From: Globodera rostochiensis
Taxonomy: Eukaryota; Nematoda; Chromadorea; Rhabditida; Heteroderidae
Assembly (NCBI GenBank): GCA_018350325.1
Contig: JAEVLN010000012.1
Location: forward strand, 2,005,991 to 2,069,990
DNA: 64,000 nt
Reading direction: 5' to 3'
Under the pieces are notes generated by a model. It saw only the letters and a program-made list of their open reading frames with translations. It did no database searches and was not told the origin of the DNA. A program made the position numbers and the translations under genes. This document shows, in pieces, positions 22,815 to 40,700 of the stretch (the stretch's first letter is position 1; each line of letters starts with the position of its first letter).

Positions 22815-22823
22815 CCTTTTATA
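22815..22823 (-). promoter_or_regulatory. TATA box for the Lys/Glu-rich gene
   Basis: On the minus strand the sequence is CTATAAAAGGAGG, a consensus TATA element about 85 bp upstream of the likely 5' UTR intron donor of the 22303-22662 gene. Transcription would start some 25-30 bp further on, near 22785-22790. Inferred from sequence only. Confidence 0.5.
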
Positions 22824-22927
22824 GTGAGGACGAACCAAGGTTAGGTACGCCAACATACATAGAAGATACCTATATAAGATAACGCAATTGTAAGTCAGTT
22901 AATAACCATTTTTTACATCTGCAGCCA

Positions 22928-24603
22928 ATGGGACTACTCAACTCAATCTTCGGTCCAGCCGAGCCCGAGCCCGAGCCAGAGCCCAAGCCCAAACAATCCA
23001 ATGGCCGCAAAAGACGCAAACGGATATCCCCAACAAAAGTTCTTGCACATCAAATTGCTGCTAAAGTGATCGGCGAGATGAGCCTGAGTGCGTTTACCGA
23101 CGAGCAGGTCATTAAGCTGATGGACGCCGGCATTGAACTGTTCGAGGAGGTCGCCCGCCATAAACTCTTTCCTCCAACATTTCCCTTCATTTTTTTCAGG
23201 AACCAGCGCGTGTCAGTCTGCAAGCGCCCTGCTTCATATTTGGCGACCTTCACGGGCAATTGCCTTACTTCCTCAAGTGGGTTTTTGAAACGTTTAAGGA
23301 GGAACTGTTTGTACTGTTGACTTTCAGGTTCTTCTCGGACGGCCATGTCGAGCCTCAGCTTCTCAAGCTTCTGCCACCGCACTACCATTTGCTTTTTCTT
23401 GGCGACTACGTTGATCGTGGCGACTTCAGTCTGGAAGTGGTAGCTCTGCTCGTCTCGCTGAAGGTGCTTTTCCCGAACAAAGTCACCCTGCTGCGTGGCA
23501 ATCACGAAATCGAGGACACCAACATGGGGTGAGACGAACTGATTTTATGAGACGCATCGATAACTCAATTTCCCTTTCAGATACACATTTTACGATGAAG
23601 TTGAGAAGAAGCGGCCGACCGGTGTCGACAACATCTATCAGGTGGGGGGATTTAAGCAGTGAGGCGGGGGATAAAAAATTTGTGAAGTTCAGGCGTGCAA
23701 TAAACTGTTCATGAAACTGCCGTTGTGCGCCGTCATCTCCAACACCTTTTTGTGCATGCACGGCGGCTTGCCCAGACCCGAATTTTGGGATATTCTGATG
23801 GGCGACAGTTTTGAGGTGAGTTTTGTTTTGACTTGGAGTCTTTTTTAAAACAAAAAAACATTCAGAAGCCAAAGACCGATGAAGATCTTGATGACAACAA
23901 TCTGTTCCTCGACCTGCTTTGGGCGGACCCCACTAACAATGCAAACAAGCTCCGACTTCGCAAACAATACGAGCCGGACAGCGATTTCCAAGCGAAATAT
24001 GGCAATTACCGCTTTAATCGGGTCAGTTAAATTGCTTCTGATTTACTCTCGACTGTTTGGATATATTTTTAGGAACGCGACGTCTCCATTCAGTTCAACG
24101 ATCGATTTGCGCAGTCGTTCTTCAACCGCTTCCCCCATATCCGTGGGATCTTTCGGGCGCACGAAAGCTATAAGCAGGGCCATGCCATGAACGAGGCGCG
24201 CACAATTTGCACTATCTTCAGTTCGCCGCGCTATGCTGAGGATGGCTCAGGCTGCGGCTCGGTGTTGAAGGTTTTTTTTTTTTTGCAAGTTTGGGCGTCA
24301 GAAATGTTAACAATTTGATTCTTTTAAGTTATCTACCGACTTGAAGCACGCCCACTTCATCACGCTCAACCCAACACCAAATGAGGGAACGACGTCGACA
24401 TCCAAGAGCGAATCCGATGCCGACTCCAGCACTGAGTCCAGCGGTACGGAATAGGCGATGAATGTCCGGCTAAATTACAGCCCCTTTAAACAGGTTCAGA
24501 AGAAGATGACGACGACGACAGTAAACTGACAGAGTTCGACGACGCTTTGTTAGCCCAGCGACAAACCCCCATTTTGTTGCCTTCACAATGTCCTATCTCC
24601 TAA
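22928..24603 (+). CDS. PPP-family Ser/Thr phosphatase, copy A (divergent)
   Basis: A phosphoprotein phosphatase of the PP1/PP2A superfamily with all metal-site motifs: [37 protein letters not shown] and FRAHES. About seven exons splice in frame from ATG 22928. The N-terminus has a Glu-Pro repeat and a basic patch ([11 protein letters not shown]); the end is Ser/Glu/Asp-rich. In-frame reading stops at 24452-24454, but splicing 24445-24488 (weak GTACGG donor, TTTAAACAG acceptor) extends the acidic tail to a stop at 24601-24603; I favour this. The usual SAPNYC loop before the last strands is replaced by [11 protein letters not shown], and LSPDL-type residues are LLWADP. It has no recognised orthologue and may be a lineage-specific PP1-like enzyme. 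A near-identical copy lies at 47614, except for one exon. Confidence 0.85.
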
Positions 24604-25092
24604 TAAGTGTGATTCCGTTATTTTGGGCCGAATTACTGCATCTTGCCGTTTCTGTACCCACAAATAACTTATTATTGTTGGTCTTCATTATACTACCTAA
24701 TCACTCATCGTCAATTCATTCATCTGTGATTATGTATAGCATTGCAAAGAATAAATTAATTGCATATAATCAGCAACATTTCAATTTGTTGCTTATGACG
24801 GGACAACAGTGCTTAAGGATTTGCCAAATAGAAAATAAAAATTGAGAATTTAAATCGGTTGAAAACGGTGGGAGTCAGTCCCGTACCGCCAGCAAAAAGC
24901 GACGGCATCCTCCGCAAAAATGCCTTTAAAATTAAAAAAAAATCAAAAATAAAGGCACTTTTGTGTTGTTTAAAACATTATGCCAACATTTTAAAACACC
25001 ACTGCCTACGCGTGCAAATTTGCTATTTGCAAATCAATTGGATCGTAAATCATAGTGTATCGAAAACATATTTAGGAACATAAGCATAGCAA
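24604..25092. other. 3' flank of phosphatase copy A
   Basis: Non-coding. Up to about 24911 it is the continuation of the segmental duplication shared with the flank of copy B (to about 49563); similarity stops after GCAAAAAGCGACGGCATCC. The rest precedes the DPP8/9 start. Confidence 0.7.
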
Positions 25093-29838
<4,746 letters not shown>

Positions 29839-30603
29839 AAAGAATCAAATTAATTATTCGTCACTTTTTTTTGAATGATGCCAATGGCCCGGAAATTTGT
29901 TTTTCCCTTCGTCCTTTTTTTCTCGCCTCCACCAAATCACACAAAAATGAGTAATACATTAATTATGTAGTTGAAAGTGTTAATCGGATTTTCTTTTTCT
30001 CTGTATGTATTTTTCATTACAATTGAGCACAAATCAAATAATGCAAATTGGCGACGAATAAAATTCTATGAAAAAATGAGAAAGGAAAATTGAAATTCCT
30101 AAATGAAATGGTTTATGTTGTGACCGACAACAAATTAAAATGAATGAATGGCGCGCGGCATTTTCCCCAAACAGAACAGAAGTCGCAGCGGGTACAGAAA
30201 AAAGTCGGATTTGGAAGTGACGAAAAAATAGGCAAATTGGGGGGGGGGACGAAAAATTGGCGTGTTCATGGACAGAAATTGGAATTTGAGAGACAAATAA
30301 ATGGAAAAACAACGCAAATTGAGGGGGGAGGGGGTGGGGGGATTCCCGAAGGTTTGTGAATGTGTGCAAGAATTGAGATCAGTGATTGAGTGTTTGGTGG
30401 GTGGGCGGGCGGGCACTTTTGGCTGACATTGGCACGGTGCCGTCGATGGCGCCAAGCAAAACGAACGGCACAGTCCGTCCGATCAGTGATCAATCAATCG
30501 GTGGCGGTCGGTCATTGCCAAAGGTTTTTTTGCCTCCCCCTTTTGGGACGGAGCCGACTTGGCAATGGCTGTCACAAATGCACAATTTCCGTCCGTCCGT
30601 CTC
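29839..30603. other. non-coding stretch between convergent genes
   Basis: 3' flanks of the DPP8/9 gene (+) and of the LDL-A gene (-). AT-rich with a few poly-G runs (30240, 30324). No gene recognised. Confidence 0.55.
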
Positions 30604-33600
30604 TCAGAGTTCGTTGCGTTGCTGCTGCTGCTGGTGCTCCTCCTGCTCGCGCATCACCGTGTCGACGAGCAGCAGCACCGCATGGGAAATGGTCTTCAAC
30701 GAGTGCTCAAGCTGAACGCCGCCGGGGAGGCGGTAAAACCAATTAACAAATAATGACGTTTTGTTTGGACTGACGGGAAATGCCCCCCCCCCCCCCATAA
30801 ATTGAAATTTTATCCAAAAAAGTTTTTGTTTGACAATTCCATTCTTTGTTTGTTGATCTTTTCCTTTATCACAGAAAGTCAGTCCCTACGAACGCCGGCT
30901 GATCGATGAACGGACGCAATTTGTTCTTCCACCCGTCCAAAACCCCCCCCCCCCCCAATCGGTCGTCGCAAATTATCACATTTTCCCGGGGGGGGGGGAA
31001 ATGGGCGGAAAATGGATTTGGGCGGGGGGGGGGGAAAGAGAAATACGAACGAACGAAACGAACCGGTCTGTAGAAGAAGCAGTGGCGCGAGTCCTCGTCC
31101 TCCCCTCCGGGGCAATCCCGTTGTCGGTCACACAGCTGATCTCGCGTAATGCAAACATCTGATTTTGGGGGAGGGGAGGCGGCGGTAAAGAGATTAATCG
31201 TTCGTTGGTTTGGTCGTTAAAAGTGAAGTTGCGAGTGGAGGGGTTTGGGGGGGGGGGAACTTTGCCCCCAAAGCGTTTTTTTGTGAAAGGATTCAATGAA
31301 GCAGCCCCGACGGGGCCAAATCCTTCCAACTTTTTGCTGGAAATGGAAAATGGGAACTAAACTTTGTGAGGCAACAACTGACCGTAGCGCTGAGAATTTC
31401 GCGTCGGGCATAAAAGTTGGTCTTTGCCTTGGACTGTTGGACATCCTGAAAACGGCGGTGATCAAAAAAGACTGTCTCTGTCAAACACTTCAAAAGGCGT
31501 TGGTTGTGGCACAAACAGAACGGGGGGGGGGGAGGGTGTGCGCGAATGTGCCAAAATCCAACCAATCAAAACCCCAGCCCCCTCTCCCCGGCCCCCAACA
31601 AATTCAAAACGACGCGGGGACCCGGGCCCCGGGGGTGTTTGGTGCTGTCCACTCCGATCAGTTTGTCCATCACTCAATTTGGCGCCATCTCTGCTGGGCC
31701 TTTCTTTGTTTGCCCATTTCTTTCGGTCCATTCACTCGCCCGATCACTTATTATTCGATCACCCCCCTCCCCCCCCCCCCCGCCCAATTGGAAATGCTCG
31801 GCCGATCAATTACCCAACCACCCAAGCGGTTTAAACACCTGATAAACAAAACAAAAACGGACGCAGTGAGTCGGACGACCCCGTGGGGTCATGGCCCCCC
31901 CCCCCCAAATTTGGGCTTCCCCCATTTTATGTCCGTCGTTTGAGCCCCAATTCGCGCCGGCGGCGGTTCCCTTCCCCCCCCCCCCTTTTTTTTCTTAATT
32001 CGTCACATCGATAGATATTGCACTGTTTGTGGGTGGGCGTGTTAAACCGATTGGGTCGCCGCCGCCTCAGCCGTCGCCCTCCGAAATAAACCAGAAAATG
32101 ATTATCGCCGGGGGGGGGGGGGGAGGGGAGGGGAAAGGCTGTCGGGGGGTCGGTGACAGATTCATTCATTCGTTCGATTACCCCCCCCCCCCCCCCTCCC
32201 GACACCCCACACATCGTCGCCCAACGACTAATTAATTGCTCACACGCCTCGCCACCCACCGCTATCACCACCACCAACAAACACATCGAATCGCGCAGCA
32301 CCAAACGCCCAATTTGCGGGCACCAAAAGTTTGATTTGTACCGTCGCGGGGGGCAATTAATTGGTGGGGGGGGGGGGGGAGGCGCCCGGGGGGGGAGTCC
32401 GTCGCCTGCAATTGCCGCGATAAATCCGCGCGTCAAATCTGTCAGCCAACAAAAAACACTTCCGACACCACCACAAACAGCAGCACCAACAGCACCAAAA
32501 GCAGCAGCGTCAGCGTCAGCAAGTACTAAAATATCATTCATTGGCTGCGCGTGCGAATCGATGCCTTCGAATGTTGGCGAAACGTCGGGCGAATTGGTCG
32601 ACGGACAAAAGGACGGAAATGAAAATAAAGTGATAAATGAACCCGCCGGTTTTGAACGAAAAGCACCAAAAACAGAACAATCAATGGGACAAAATTGCCG
32701 GGGGGGGGGGGGGCTTTTCGGAAAAAGCCGTAAAATTTATTGACACAAAATAAAGAGCGTTATGGCTAATTTGTAAGACGAAAATGTCGCATTTTGCGGG
32801 GGCCATTCATTCAAATTCAAAGCGCCCCGCAGGGGGGGGGGAATATGAATATTTATGATCAATGTAAATGTAAGCACTGATTAAATGATCTTTGCATTTT
32901 TGAATTGAGCTAAAAAGATCATTAGAGTTTGTTTTGAGCTTTCTTTCTCATCTTTTTATTTTCTTCTAAATTCAAAGCCACCAAAAATTCGCGTGCGGCG
33001 CTTATCAGTTTTGTGGACAAAACATTGAAAGTCCCCCGGGGGGCTTTTGGGGGGGGGGGGGAACAAAGCGATGCGATGAGTCTAAAGTTGACTGATTGAT
33101 AAGATAACAAAAGAACATTCAGTCAGTCAGTTCAGATCAAACACCGATCAATCGAAAAAGCCGCGTCAATAATTTCGAGAGGAAAATTCCGACAATTTTT
33201 GAAATTTAAATGCCAACAAAAGAGGGCAATAATTAATTAATTATTTATTTAATCATTCATTCCTTTGCCGGTCCAACAAATAATTCCCGGGCGCGCGCGC
33301 GACGACACTTTCTTCGCATCGTTTTGCGCTTAATTTGATTCGAAGAATTTTTGCGTTTTTGGGGGGGGGGGCAATTGGGCAAAAGGGCAAATTCAAAATA
33401 ATTCCAACAAACGGCGAAAGTGTCGCCGCGAGGGAATCCGTCGGACAAATTTCACAAATATTTCGCGCATTCCGTTGGCGGCGGCGGCGCCTTCGACGGC
33501 GGAGATGTCCCCAAAAATGAATTTGTTTAAACCTCCAAACATTCACAAAAAAAAGTTTCCCGGTACAAATGACCCCCCCCCCCCACGTCCATTAATCAGA

Positions 33601-35280
33601 TCAGCCCGACCAATTCATGCAAAACACAACGCCAATGTGCGCGACTGTCGCGTTCAAATCCAATTAGCCACAAAACCAAATCCAAAAAAAGAAAGAATGA
33701 AAAAACGTCGTTTTTTTCTACGTTAGCGACGACGACCAAACCGGAGAGAATTGTTTCAAAAAATGTGGGGGGGGGGGGGGGAATTTGGACGACGTCATTC
33801 GTTGGGTTGGGCGTGTACATTGGCAAAAGTAACAAAAATGGGCGCTCCAATTTTTGGGCAACCGACCGAAAGAACGGCGGGGCAAATTGAATGATTTGAA
33901 CAAAGCACAAAAATGGAAAGAAAAAGCATCCAAAAGTCGGGAGGAAGTTTTGTCGGGGCCGGGCACCTTTCAACTAATCAAAATAACCTCTGATCAGTGA
34001 TCGAAAAGCATTGAGTAAAACAGTGAACACTCTCTGACCTTTTCGTCGTCGTCGGTGCTGCTGCTGACTTCCTCCGACATGCGCATGTGGCTGTTGTGTT
34101 GCAGCAGCCCCGCTCCTGTGATGGCTGTGCTGGTGGTGGTGGTGATGGTGTCGTCCGGCGGCCGACCGCAAATGTCGTGCCCGCGTTGACGGACTTTGCT
34201 GGAGTTGGTGGAGCGGCTGTTCGGCGTGGTCATCCGCCGCCGCCGCCGTCGCCGTCGCTGTTGTTGTCACGGGCACGGCTGTCGATTGGTCTCCGCCGCC
34301 GACGGTGCCAAAGTCGTTGTTAATCGTCGCCAGAGGAAGCGGCATTTCCCTAGCAGAAATTCATTTAGCCACTTTCTTCCTTTTAAATCTCCTAATCGAC
34401 AAATTGTTTTAAATTGAACTGAGAATGGTCCCCCCCCCCCCGGGGCCACAAAGAGGAGACGCAATGCCTTAAATGCCCCCGCGGGGCCTCTAGGCCTCGT
34501 CCTTGTCCACCCGTCCAAATTTAGCAATTCGGAAAATGCCCAACTCAATTCAACAAATAGGCACTAAAAAGTCACTTTAAGTCGGCCCTTATCCGGAGAA
34601 TGCCATTCCTTCGCGCGCCGTTCGATGACGGAATTTGTGCATTTGCAGCAAAAAGCGTCTGAAATTGGAAGTGTAAAAAGAAATAGCAAAAGGGAAAAGC
34701 ACAAAAAACGGACATTTGCGTCGTCGGATTGCGTCACCTCCCAATCCTCCGCCGTCGCCTCCCCCGCGGCGTCGTCGTCGTCGGCGTCGGTTGGCGTCTC
34801 CGAGGACTGAAATGCCGCGTTCAACATCAGCGAATTGGCAGTCAGCGAACTCAGCGACTCCAAAGACCTTTTGGGACATTATTTGGTTTTCAACAAAATG
34901 CCGTCGGCTTCCATGCCAAAAACCTCTGCAAATTGTGCAATGCTTTGATGCGCAAAGACTGCACAAATGCGCGATTCGCCTCGTCCACCGTGCGAATGCT
35001 TTCCGTCGTCGTCGTCGCCGCCGGCGTCGTTAATTGTCGACGTTGCCAACCTCCGGAGGTCGGTCTTTTGCTGTTGTTTCTGTTGTTGTTGTTGTTGTTG
35101 TTCTGCCATCGCTATGGTTGCAATGTTTAACAAAAGGACGACAAAAATTGCGGCGACGGCCACGGCTGTCGCCGCCGTCGTTGTTCGATGGCGTGGCAAT
35201 GCCGGCGGCCTTTTCCTCTCCTCAACAGCTCCTCGCCGGCGACGGCACATTCTCCGCGTTTTGTGCCGTTCCGTCGGCAT
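30604..35280 (-). CDS. Secreted/membrane-anchored LDL-receptor class A protein (HEN-1/Jeb-like)
   Basis: Eight minus-strand exons join with every splice phase consistent: 35280-35051, 34998-34924, 34867-34714, 34658-34576, 34349-34039, 31445-31383, 31158-31064 and 30711-30604 (1119 nt, 372 aa). The N-terminus is very basic (MCRRRRGAVEERKR), then a hydrophobic segment (AVAVAAIFVVLLLNIATIAM) that is a signal peptide or type II anchor, a Gln run, a helix (TVDEANRAFVQSLRIKALHN), an acidic linker and a His/Gln-rich region. One LDL-A module spans exons 6-7 with six cysteines: CPTVQGKDQLLC, DVC, LCDRQRDC and GGEDEDSRHC; the calcium-ligand acidic residues are present. The last exon is a helix ending in Gln. 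A single C-terminal LDL-A in a secreted protein recalls HEN-1/Jelly belly, the ALK ligand; this is inference. The introns at 31.4-34.0 kb are full of poly-G/C tracts. Confidence 0.7.
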
Positions 35281-37790
35281 TTTGTGCTCACTCAGTGACC
35301 GATGCCGACAAAAGACGGCCAAGCCGACAACAATTTTGGGCAAAAAGTTGGCGTCGCTGTGGTGGGGGCCATATTCACTTCTGCTGCTGGGTGGTCGATG
35401 TCCCCTCGGGTGTTTTTGACTCTTCGCGCGTTCGTTCTTCACCAAATGCGGCTGAATAATTTGGGGAAGAATTGCCGCAAAGAGAAAACGGCGAGTGAAG
35501 AAAATGTGACAAATGGTAACATTTTAAGTGATTTGGGGCGGGGGGGGGGGGGGTTGTCGTAATTGGCACCGATGCCAGGAAAGCATGGATTGTTTGTTGG
35601 TGGCACAATCATTGGCAAAGGAAAAAGCCAACCCTTGGGGCTAATTGTCGAACCCCAAAAGGGTAAATCCCCGAGAAGAATTCAAAGAATTGCTGGAGGG
35701 GGTTTAGGTCGTTGTCCCCTCAAGCGACCAATTATTCTCTCCCGTGGCCCTTCCAGCGAATTGAAGGAGAGCAAAGAAGAAGCGACTGTTATTGTGTGGC
35801 CAACACAAAAAGAGAGGTTAAAATAATAATAATGTCTTTTCTCTCCCACATTTTCCCAGCAATAATATATTTTTGCAATATTTTCTTTCCGATTCAGCAC
35901 CAAATTGGCAGGTTTGGTGGGGGGGGGGGGAGGGTGAGGCTTTTGGCGGCGGGGAGACAAAAGGGGGGGAGGGGGGGGGGGGGGGGGGAAGTGTTTGGGT
36001 TGGGAGGCCCCCCCCCCCCCCCCCCGCCGCCGCTGCCCGTCCGTCTCCTCCAATTCGCCCGCCCATCCATCGCCCATCCAGCAGCAGCAGCAGCAGCAAC
36101 TCCACGCCCACCCCAATCGTCGTCCGTGGCGGTTGGATAGCGCTGGCCGACAAATGCGAGACGACTTGAGGGGTCAATTCGGCGGCGGCGGGGGGGGGGG
36201 GGGACACTGACGCAAAATGTTTGACCAATCCCTCCCTTAACGCCGCCGGCGCCCCCCCCCCCCCCCATTTTGGCGGATGGTCCGAATTCAATTCGACGAC
36301 AGCGTCCAGCAGCAGCCAAAAGAGACCAAAACAATGCATAAACAAAACGCCGCCGCCGCCCTCGAAAATATTCCCCCCCCCCCAAAATCCGCGAAATTTA
36401 AAGGGAATGGAATTTATGCGCCCACAAACGAAAGGGTGTTTTACATTTGTCCTAATAAACAAGCAAAATTATTATGCAAAATGTGTTTGATATTATAATT
36501 TAATGTTTTTATTCTCTTTCGGTACATTTTGGGTACGGTAAAGGATTAGGTATTATATACTATAGGCAATAGATCACAGTTTGTGGTGGAATTGGCGGAT
36601 TGGATAACAATAATAAATATGTGGTTGGTATACACTTTTTACTATTTAGTAAATGTTTGGGGGTGGGGGGAGGGGGGTCAAAACAATTTCTGTGAAATTG
36701 GGGGGAATAAAGAGGCCAAAGGTGTCGGTCTCGTCGTCGTCGTAGTCGAATTTTAAATTTGGGACCGTTCAACCTTGAAAATGGATGAGGCAGGCGAAGG
36801 GTATGGATGAATGAATGGAATTAAATGATGGGGCGGTGTTTGGGGTGGCGAAAATAAACAGGAGGGGGGGGGGGAGGGGGAGGAGTTGGAGGAGTACGAC
36901 AACGACGGGTGGGGGGGGGGAGGGAATGGCCACTTCATTTCCATTCCCATCAATTGCCCCCCCCCAGCGCTCCTTCGTTTGATAAAGTCACTCGCCCCTC
37001 CCCTCCCCTCCCTCAATCAGCCGGGCCAAAAGTGATCACAGCCACCGACCCAAAACGTTAAAATGAAGCAAAATTTGGAAAACAAAGTCGGAGAAGCGGG
37101 CAATAAACACCACACACATAACGCACACAGACAAACAGAGCACAACCAAATTTATATAGGAAAATGGGGGAGAAAAGGGCAAATGTGAAAAATGACCGAA
37201 GGGGAAACATTTAAATTAATGGGAGGGAGGGGATTCTTAGCGGGAGGGCGGGCATTAGCATTATTATTGTGTCATCTCAATTTGGAGGCTAAAAAGGCTT
37301 TTGAAAAGCATTTTATGTTAGGGAGGGGGGCGTGCTGGAGTTGTCAGCTTCAAATTAAATTTTGCTTGCCGGGGCTTATTTGACCCGGTTGGTCGAGGAG
37401 TTTTCGGTAAAAAACTGACAACCCCCGCGGGGAGTTTGGAAGTCTGTCATATCTGTACAAAACAAACAAAATGTTGGAGTGTTCACGGTCGGCGTCACAA
37501 AGTCCTACTTTTGGGGGCTTAACATTCACCCGAATGAATAATTTATTGTCTCGAAATGAGTCATCAATCACAAATAAATAAGTTCTCATCAAGAAGAAGA
37601 AGATGGCGGCCCCCCGTTGGGTAAAACGGTCAGGCCGAATCTGTCGGAATTGGCGACGTTTGTGGCATGACCGGTGCCGACAATCAGCCGCTGGACGAGC
37701 CGATGGAGGGAACTTCGGATGATCGGCTAAAACGGGAAAGTGTACAGAGCATATACATATAAACCAAACAAAGCCTCTCGATTGTAAATG
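35281..37790. other. poly-G/C-rich intergenic region
   Basis: No convincing gene. Runs of 10-19 G or C occur at about 35541, 35920, 35965-35989, 36008-36025, 36189, 36252, 36374, 36870 and 36910, separated by AT-rich DNA. The left end should contain the promoter of the LDL-A gene and the right end the AGEF-1 3' UTR. Proline- or glycine-rich frames here come from the homopolymers. Confidence 0.55.
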
Positions 37791-40700
37791 TTACAAATCC
37801 ACAATATCATCAACTTCGACCTGTTCGTCGGATTCGATGAGCGAAGTGAGCGACAGCCGAAAATCGATGCTTAGCTCCGAAAAGCGATCGGACGGCAAAT
37901 CGCTTGTCCGATTGAGTACCATTTGAACGACTAAACGGAACATCGGAAATTGAAAGTGGCGGGGAAGAACAACCAATCAATCCCTAACGACCTGTCAGCC
38001 AATAGCTGCGAAAAGTGTCAGAGTGCGAACTCAAATAGTGCTCCAGGGCATATTTGACCGTTCTGAAATTGTTTTGTTTTGATTAAAACACAAATTTGTA
38101 ACAAATTAATCTTCATCAAAAATCCGTAAATATGTAACAACCGTTGAAGTTGGTCCCGGATCACAGGATCGAATTCCGTCGTTCGCCGCGTTGAGAACAG
38201 TTGGAGAAGAATGTTAAGAGCGCAATGCATGGAATGGGCTAAAATTTTAAGAATTATGCCGATTTTTTAATGTGTCGTCCGTTTTCAATTTATTTCGTTT
38301 AAATTTCAAATGGACAGGAACGCCTTTTTACCCTCCAATTTTGGCAAATTCGGTTTGGAGCGCCCTTTAAAGGTGGCCTTCCACAACAAATTGCGTTGTG
38401 CCGACGCATTTGTGGCCAGTCGACGTGCCATCGCGTGACTTTTTAGCAGACAGTCGACAAGCCTCAGAAGGTTCGGCGTCGAAATGTGTTGAAACATGCA
38501 CTAAAGCAATAATTACGCGCATTATCGAGCACGCATTCCGGTATAAAAGCCCAAATTCCCTTTATTCCTTCTCCCCCTCACTCACTCTTTTTTTTTTTGC
38601 TTTAATGTCAATAATAAATTTAAAACAAATACTGACAAAAAAATCATAAATATATTAAATTTAGAACAATCAAAAAAACAAAACCCAAGGCCAGAAATGA
38701 ACGGCCCTGGTCATGAGTTGTAGAAAAATGTTCGTTTGTAAATTCTTTACGAAAATGCAAGAATATAAACCAAAAAACATAAACCCTAAAAATTGATTTT
38801 TTTAGTTGAGGGACCCCCTCCCCTCCAAGGCAAAATCCTAAATACGTACGTCCCTCTGTTTTTTTTTTTGGAAGGGGCCTCCCCCTTAACGACGGCCCAA
38901 CCAAAATATGGGAACTGATCAAAGGTCACTTTTGCATCGGTACGTCCATCGCCCACACATTAAATAAACTCTCTGATGACGTCGCAACGATTTTTTTAGG
39001 GGAAAAATATCTCGCCAATGCGCCCAAGGACAAAATGCGGCGTGAGGGGGGAAGGAAAAAAGAGAAGGAGAGAAGTCGGGCCCGGGGGGCTCACGTGAAA
39101 AGCCCACCGGCAATTCTCCGATGGAAAGCGAATCCTCCGAAGTGTTTGCACCGGCAAATGCGGCAATCACTTCGCCCCCGGCGCTCGAGCACGGCCTTTT
39201 TGTCGGCCCCTCCACTTTGAACGCGTTACGACCGAACAAAATGTTGGAAACGGAATCGACCACCTTGGGGGGTTAAAAACAAAAATCAAAAACCATAAAA
39301 TTCAACAACAACTAAAAATGACCTCCATCTGAACGATGCATTGGGTGATGGGCGATTTTAGCACACAATCCTCAAAACCGTTGTCGTTTGGGCAGCTTAA
39401 AACCCAAAGGAACATTTAAAATTGTGAAATTCGCCAAAAACAGCGCACCCTTCATCACTTGAAGGGCTGACATTAGACGGGGAGGAAGAAGAAGAAGAAG
39501 CCGTGTTGTTGGTGACATGGTTGTTCGGTAAGTTGGCAAGTTGTTCAGCCGTGTCACTGAGAATAAACAAAATTGTGAAAACCCCCAAGAATTTTCATTT
39601 TGTTTTCTATTTTATAATAACGAAGTTGACTAACAGGTCGACAACGGAACAGTCGAAGACGTGTCCCAATTGCTCAACGGTTTGGCTCCACATCTGCTCC
39701 GTGAACTGGTCCCCGTTGGACACCACCAGGTTCTCCAAACAGTTGATCGCCGACCGGGCCAACAGTTCGTTGCCTTGCTGAACGCACCAGAACAGTTGTC
39801 GGTACACCTCGGGCAACATCAACGGGCCCAGCGACGCGTAGTACTGGGAGAACACATCTACAATGGCGTACAGGGCGTGGTTGCACGTGGTGACCATCCA
39901 TTCGTTCTTCTGAAAAAAACAAAAATTACATTTTACAGGCTCTAAAACTATTTTTTAGTCAATTTTGACTCGAATGGCACACCTGCACATTGGATTTGAA
40001 CGCTTTGCATTGCCTATGGCCCAATCTTTTCCCAAATATCGTTGGCATTCTCATCATTTTCCCATCCCTTCTCCCTTTTGCATTCCATTCATTTTCACTT
40101 CCAATTTCCCGTCTCAAAAATGCTTCAGGCGAATCGTTTTTTTCAAATTTTCTTTCAAATTTATTGCTCTGTAAATTCATTTATAAAAAATAAACAGCGC
40201 GAAAGGAGCACTTACTTCATTGCCCAATTCGCTGATCTTCCCAAAATCGAAAATGCGGAAAATTATGCGGAACAAATCGCTCCACGCGTCCACCCCAAAT
40301 GTGCCGCCATATGTTTTGATGAGTTCAAACAAAACCTAAAAATTTAGTGATCACTTAGTAAATGTTTTGCTTCGAGATGATTATTTAATTGCAAACATCC
40401 AACCGTCAGACTGCGCGTCCGCACGTCCAATTTGCACCGGTTTATGATGCAGGACAGCTCAAAAATGATCGGGAACCAGCCGACCAACCACACGGGTTGA
40501 CCCTCTAAAAATAAAAATAAACTCCAAAACAAACAAACGGTCAAAGACGGAATCAATGAGATTATTTGTGAATGGCAGACAAAATTTTGGGTCTTCGATT
40601 CGAACATCCTTTACACTAAACCAACCAGACCTCGTCGGCTGTGTCTCTCGTTCAAGCTTGGCCTGTGCTGTTCTGCAGCGGGACTTCCAGTACTCGTCTC

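Noticed and set aside
24445..24454. Phosphatase copy A ending at the first in-frame TAG
   Set aside because: Not excluded, but the acidic Ser/Glu/Asp tail continues seamlessly if a small intron is removed, so the longer end is preferred.
30559..30753. Plus-strand signal-peptide-like frame (LSEFVALLLLLVLLLLAHH)
   Set aside because: It is antisense to the last exon of the LDL-A gene, whose minus-strand reading has consistent splice phases and a cleaner context.
31927..32541. Ala/Gly/Pro-rich 204-codon minus-strand frame
   Set aside because: It lies in the long LDL-A intron, is built on poly-C/G runs, and would interrupt exons that already join in phase.
34879..35160. TGF-beta prodomain-like helix on the minus strand
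   Set aside because: The helix belongs to the LDL-A gene model, and no cystine-knot domain follows downstream.
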